Source: Clostridiales bacterium (lineage in GTDB: Bacteria > Bacillota > Clostridia > Saccharofermentanales > Saccharofermentanaceae). Taken from it: a stretch of DNA of 64,000 nucleotides. The notes below the pieces were generated by a model. That model searched no databases, was not told where the DNA came from, and saw only the letters and a list, made by a program, of their open reading frames with translations. The translations under genes were made by a program, and so were the position numbers. The stretch's first letter is position 1. Every line of letters starts with the position of its first letter. The stretch covers positions 1 through 64,000 of the forward strand of contig JAFWQF010000021.1 in assembly GCA_017509205.1 (NCBI GenBank), read 5' to 3'. Of the stretch, positions 61,301 through 64,000 are shown one piece after another.

Positions 61301-62917
61301 TTAATCCTTGTTCTCGCCTTCGTCTGGCTCGCTCTTTACTGCGTCTGCGATCGCACCTGCGACCACTCCGTCAGCAACTTTGCTTTCGCCGTCGATTCCG
61401 GAAACGTTGATGTTTCTGGTAACCTTGGCATCGTAGCCGCTTGCCTTGACGATGTCTGCGAGATCAACGCCTGTTGCAGCCTTTACGGTTTCAAACGTCT
61501 GAGCCATTACGGTAGGGACGTTTGCGGAGATGCCTGAGACACCGCCGTTGCTGCCGTCGCCGCCTGCGAAGACCGTGACCTTGTCGATGGAAGCGAGAGG
61601 CTCTGCAACAGCCTTGGCGACATCAGGGAGGACCTTAACGATCATCTCGAGGATTGCAGCCTGGCCGTACTTCTTCATGGCTTCCGCTTTCTTCTCCATT
61701 GCTTCAGCCTCAGCGAGACCTTTAGCCTGGATACCTGCAGCTTCTGCATCGTACTTTGCCTTGATACCTGCAGCTTCCTGCTCTGCAGCATAACGCTGTG
61801 CTTCAGCCTGAGCCTTCTTGGCTTCTGCGTCCTGAATTGCCTTGTACTTTTCAGTCTCGGCGATTACGCGCTCAGCCTCGGACTTCTTCTGCTGATTGTA
61901 CAGAGCAGCTTCTGCCTGCTTCTGCTTCTCGATGAGTTCAGCTTCAGCGAGCTTCTGCTTCTGATACTTGTCAGCATCAGCCTTACGGTTGATCTCAGCT
62001 TCGAGTTCCTGCTGTCTGACGTCGACCATCTTCTGACGGAGGATGGCTTCCTGCTGTGTCTTGGCGATCTCAGCATCGGTAGCCTTAACGCCGATGACCT
62101 TCTGCTGTTCCTGCTTCTGGATCTCATAAGCAGCGTCAGCTTCAGCCTTCTTGGTATCAGCCTGAACCTTGAGGTTAGCCTGCTTGATGGCGAGATCGTT
62201 GTTGCGCTCAGCGATGATGATGTCGGACTGAACGGATGCTTCATTTGCTTTCTGCTTAGCTTCAGCGACTGCGATTGCAACGTCTCTGTCAGCCTGTGCC
62301 TTTGCGATGGAAGCGTCCTTCTGGATCTGGCTCATGTTGTCCTGACCCAAAGCGATGATGAGACCGTTCTCATCGTCGATTCTCTGGATGTTGCAGGAGA
62401 TGATCTCGATACCGAGAGCGTTCATGTCGGTCTGAGCCTTGTTCTGCATCTCGTCACCGAACTTCTTACGGTCGGTGTTGAGTTCGCGGAGTCCTACAGT
62501 ACCAATGATCTCACGCATGTTACCCTGAAGGGAGTCGGTGAGAGCCGCACAGATCTTTTCCTCGTTCATGTTGAGGAAGTTCTTCATTGCGAGCTCGATG
62601 CCCTCCGGATCGGTCTTAACACGTACCTTTGCAACTGCGTCGATGTCGACACCGATGAAGTCGTTTGTCGGAACGAAACCGTTCGTCTTGATATCGATGC
62701 TGATCTGCTTGAGCAGAAGGATATCCTTTCTTTCAATGAACGGGATCCTTACTCCTGCGCGGCCGATGAGGATCTTCTTTTTCTTTCTGGGACCTGAGAT
62801 GATGAAAGCTACATCCGGCGGTGCTTTTACGTAACCTGAGAGAATGATTGCGATCACCAGGATCAGGACTACAATTCCGATTCCGATAGGAAGTGCATAA
62901 TCTGATAAATTTGGCAT
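61301..62917 (-). CDS. Flotillin family protein (SPFH/band 7)
   Basis: The 538-residue protein scaffolds membrane microdomains. It has one N-terminal membrane segment (about 9-28), an SPFH domain (about 30-220: VRIPFIERKDILLL, GVDIDAVAKVRV), and a long Glu/Ala-rich coiled coil (about 205-430: AKAQADRDVAIAVAEAKQKAN). A C-terminal region follows that probably mediates oligomerisation. It is the FloT/YuaG type. It begins at ATG 62917 with GGATGG upstream and no NfeD neighbour. It is divergent from the metal-efflux operon. Confidence 0.93.
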   Translation of the reverse strand: MPNLSDYALPIGIGIVVLILVIAIILSGYVKAPPDVAFIISGPRKKKKILIGRAGVRIPFIERKDILLLKQISIDIKTNGFVPTNDFIGVDIDAVAKVRVKTDPEGIELAMKNFLNMNEEKICAALTDSLQGNMREIIGTVGLRELNTDRKKFGDEMQNKAQTDMNALGIEIISCNIQRIDDENGLIIALGQDNMSQIQKDASIAKAQADRDVAIAVAEAKQKANEASVQSDIIIAERNNDLAIKQANLKVQADTKKAEADAAYEIQKQEQQKVIGVKATDAEIAKTQQEAILRQKMVDVRQQELEAEINRKADADKYQKQKLAEAELIEKQKQAEAALYNQQKKSEAERVIAETEKYKAIQDAEAKKAQAEAQRYAAEQEAAGIKAKYDAEAAGIQAKGLAEAEAMEKKAEAMKKYGQAAILEMIVKVLPDVAKAVAEPLASIDKVTVFAGGDGSNGGVSGISANVPTVMAQTFETVKAATGVDLADIVKASGYDAKVTRNINVSGIDGESKVADGVVAGAIADAVKSEPDEGENKD

Positions 62918-63041
62918 ATTCTTAATCCATCCTTTCCTTTTTGTTGCCTTAAATCTTAAAGATATTTGTGATAAAAATCAATATAAATCGGTCGGTATGA
63001 GTTACCAAACCGAATATGATATTTTTGACATCCGATTTGGT

Positions 63042-63067
63042 TCAAACGCACAAATAGTTGCGTTTGA
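63042..63067. repeat. Perfect inverted repeat between flotillin and the arsR-type operon
   Basis: TCAAACGCA (63042-63050) and TGCGTTTGA (63059-63067) are nine-base arms around an eight-base loop. It lies 20 bases upstream of the arsR-type -35 box and has no T run, so it is more likely an operator than a terminator. Confidence 0.6.
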
Positions 63068-63086
63068 GGGGGATATAACTGATAGG

Positions 63087-63115
63087 TTGACAATATTAAT
63101 ATGGTGGGTTAAAAT
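63087..63115 (+). promoter_or_regulatory. Strong promoter of the metal-efflux operon
   Basis: A perfect TTGACA (63087-63092) and TAAAAT (63110-63115) are exactly 17 bases apart. Confidence 0.8.
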
Positions 63116-63128
63116 TCAAACGAATGAA

Positions 63129-63150
63129 CATATGAATAATCGTTCATATG
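63129..63150. promoter_or_regulatory. ArsR/SmtB-type operator
   Basis: CATATGAA (63129-63136) and TTCATATG (63143-63150) form a perfect palindrome with a six-base centre. It lies just after the expected transcription start and is like the ATATGAA-type sites of zinc-sensing ArsR repressors. It is probably bound by the downstream regulator. Confidence 0.75.
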
Positions 63151-63166
63151 AAGAACGGAGGTCAAA

Positions 63167-63499
63167 ATGCCGCGCGAGAAAAAAATACAGCCCCAGGAAA
63201 CAAAACGTGAGCTGCCGCCCGAAGAACTGCTCCAGGATCTGGGTGATCTTTTTAAGGTCTTCGGTGACACTACCAGGATAAGGATTATGTACGCGTTATA
63301 TGAAGGCGAGATGAGCGTCATGGCAATCTCCGAACTTCTCGGTATGACGCAGCCTGCGATCTCTCATCAGCTTAAGACTTTGAAGGCCGCGAATCTCGTT
63401 GCCGGCAGACGACAGGGAAAGACCATCTTCTATTATCTTTCCGATGAGCATGTCAAATCGATAATAGCTGCTGGCTATGAACACTTAACTGAAGAATAA
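63167..63499 (+). CDS. ArsR/SmtB family zinc-type repressor
   Basis: This 110-residue winged-helix regulator has the recognition helix in GMTQPAISHQLKTLK. The alpha-5 metal site is complete: D93, H95, H106 and E109 in SDEHVKSIIAAGYEHLTEE, the pattern of SmtB/CzrA sensors of zinc or cobalt. The CadC-type cysteine site is absent. Binding of zinc should release the operator. GGAGG precedes the ATG. It leads an operon with an HMA protein and a P-type ATPase. Confidence 0.92.
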   Translation: MPREKKIQPQETKRELPPEELLQDLGDLFKVFGDTTRIRIMYALYEGEMSVMAISELLGMTQPAISHQLKTLKAANLVAGRRQGKTIFYYLSDEHVKSIIAAGYEHLTEE

Positions 63500-63517
63500 A
63501 CAAAAAGGAGTACATAT

Positions 63518-63736
63518 ATGAAAAAGACATTTGAACTTGAAGATCTCGACTGCGCAAACTGCGCCATGAAGATGCAGGAAGCCATCAGCAAGATCCCCGG
63601 AGTCATTTCATGCTCTGTTAATTTCATGACACAGAAGATGATCCTCGAAGCTGATGATGCTGAGTTTGACAAGATCCTCAAGCAGGCAGTTAAGACGATC
63701 GCAAAAGTTGAACCTGACTGTACGGTAATCATCTGA
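63518..63736 (+). CDS. Heavy-metal-associated (HMA) domain protein, metallochaperone
   Basis: This free-standing HMA domain of 72 residues has the metal motif LDCANC (C12, C15), where the aspartate before the first cysteine fits zinc/cadmium rather than copper. It probably delivers metal to the ATPase encoded next. AAGGAG precedes the ATG. The ATPase itself starts without an HMA domain, so this gene seems to supply the missing domain in trans. Confidence 0.9.
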   Translation: MKKTFELEDLDCANCAMKMQEAISKIPGVISCSVNFMTQKMILEADDAEFDKILKQAVKTIAKVEPDCTVII

Positions 63737-63737
63737 T

Positions 63738-64000
63738 ATGAAACTTAAGCTCACCAAAAAACAGAAAAAGATGCTGATAAGGATCATCGTTGCGTCAGTT
63801 TTGCTGGCGGTTATCGCGGTGGTTACTCATCTGATCGCTTTACCTTGGTGGGCTTGTCTCATCTTATATCTGATCCCTTATGCGATCGCAGGTTACGACG
63901 TCATCAAGGCGGCCGCGGTAAACATAATCCACGGACGTGTTTTCGATGAGAAGTTCCTCATGATGGTTGCAACGCTGGGAGCTTTCGGAACGGGAGAATA
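63738..64000 (+). CDS. Heavy-metal translocating P-type ATPase (N-terminal part, cut by window end)
   Basis: The reading frame is open from ATG 63738 to the end of the window (87 codons seen). The visible part has a basic start (MKLKLTKKQKK), two membrane helices, and the P1B-type wording GYDVIKAAAVNIIHGRVFDE followed by FLMMVATLGAFGTGE, as in ZntA/CadA. It probably exports zinc, cadmium or lead. The catalytic DKTGT and CPC motifs lie beyond the window. It starts one base after the HMA gene. The ribosome site is weak, so it is likely coupled. Confidence 0.85.
   Translation, partial: MKLKLTKKQKKMLIRIIVASVLLAVIAVVTHLIALPWWACLILYLIPYAIAGYDVIKAAAVNIIHGRVFDEKFLMMVATLGAFGTGE

Overview
The window is a chromosomal stretch from a Gram-positive, low-to-mid GC member of the Bacillota, almost certainly class Clostridia. 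The evidence is the gene content: a T-box in front of aspS, the ireB-ruvX-DUF1292 run, DUF4364, DUF951 and DUF1385 genes, Clostridial hydrophobic-W (ChW) repeats, an L27 precursor with its Prp protease, SepF, and sigma-A type promoters. I cannot name the genus from sequence alone. No rRNA, tRNA, CRISPR array, insertion sequence, prophage or plasmid origin was seen. Coding density is high and no gap without a gene exceeds 300 bases (the longest, 1-285, is the aspS T-box leader).

Layout. 1-5.8 kb: T-box, aspS, mtaB, then ireB-ruvX and two DUF1292-type genes running into a CPBP-family membrane protease. 5.8-11.7 kb: a very large membrane-anchored extracytoplasmic protein, DUF4364 on the opposite strand, and a secreted ChW-repeat cysteine peptidase/amidase that seems to be read from a leaderless mRNA. 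11.8-18.4 kb: pgi, a YitT-family membrane protein, a pair of zinc-ribbon paralogues, a P-loop protein, and a coupled TIM-barrel isomerase plus FMN dehydrogenase. 18.4-23 kb (minus strand): lipoprotein, GGDEF protein, leuS. 23-28.8 kb: mreB, rho, rpmE with its own leader, DUF1385, prmC, DUF951. 28.8-36.5 kb: a VOC-domain protein, ybaK, murC, a polytopic membrane protein, rplU-prp-rpmA, obgE, a candidate small RNA and a PAP2-related protein. 36.5-48.5 kb: a PfkB-family kinase, uvrB under a LexA-type box, dnaE, a sirtuin, pfkA, mutS2 and a second CPBP protease. 48.4-55.3 kb: a DtxR-type repressor facing a FeoB-associated small protein, a FabT-like regulator with acyl carrier protein and lipid kinase, a cystathionine-synthase-like PLP enzyme, an HlyD-like membrane protein and yggS. 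55.5-61.2 kb: sepF, a BspA-type leucine-rich-repeat surface protein, a DUF47/PhoU-like protein and a diguanylate cyclase with a LacI-type sensor domain. 61.3-64 kb: a flotillin facing a zinc-type efflux operon (ArsR/SmtB repressor, free-standing HMA metallochaperone, P-type ATPase cut by the window end).

The genes are mostly housekeeping (tRNA charging and modification, ribosomal proteins and their maturation, cell wall and division, repair and replication, glycolysis). Signalling and envelope genes are interspersed: two GGDEF proteins, two CPBP proteases, and several surface proteins.

The most interesting signals are regulatory. An identical 13-bp palindrome lies directly upstream of the -35 of both the FabT-like gene and mreB. 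A LexA-type box lies inside the uvrB promoter. Two mutually exclusive hairpins precede rpmE. An optimally placed minicistron overlaps the mutS2 start. A short, self-contained transcription unit lies between obgE and the PAP2 gene. I did not find one clearly undescribed multi-gene system. The best candidates for new biology are the zinc-ribbon pair with its P-loop neighbour, and the giant anchored protein encoded with CPBP and DUF1292 genes.
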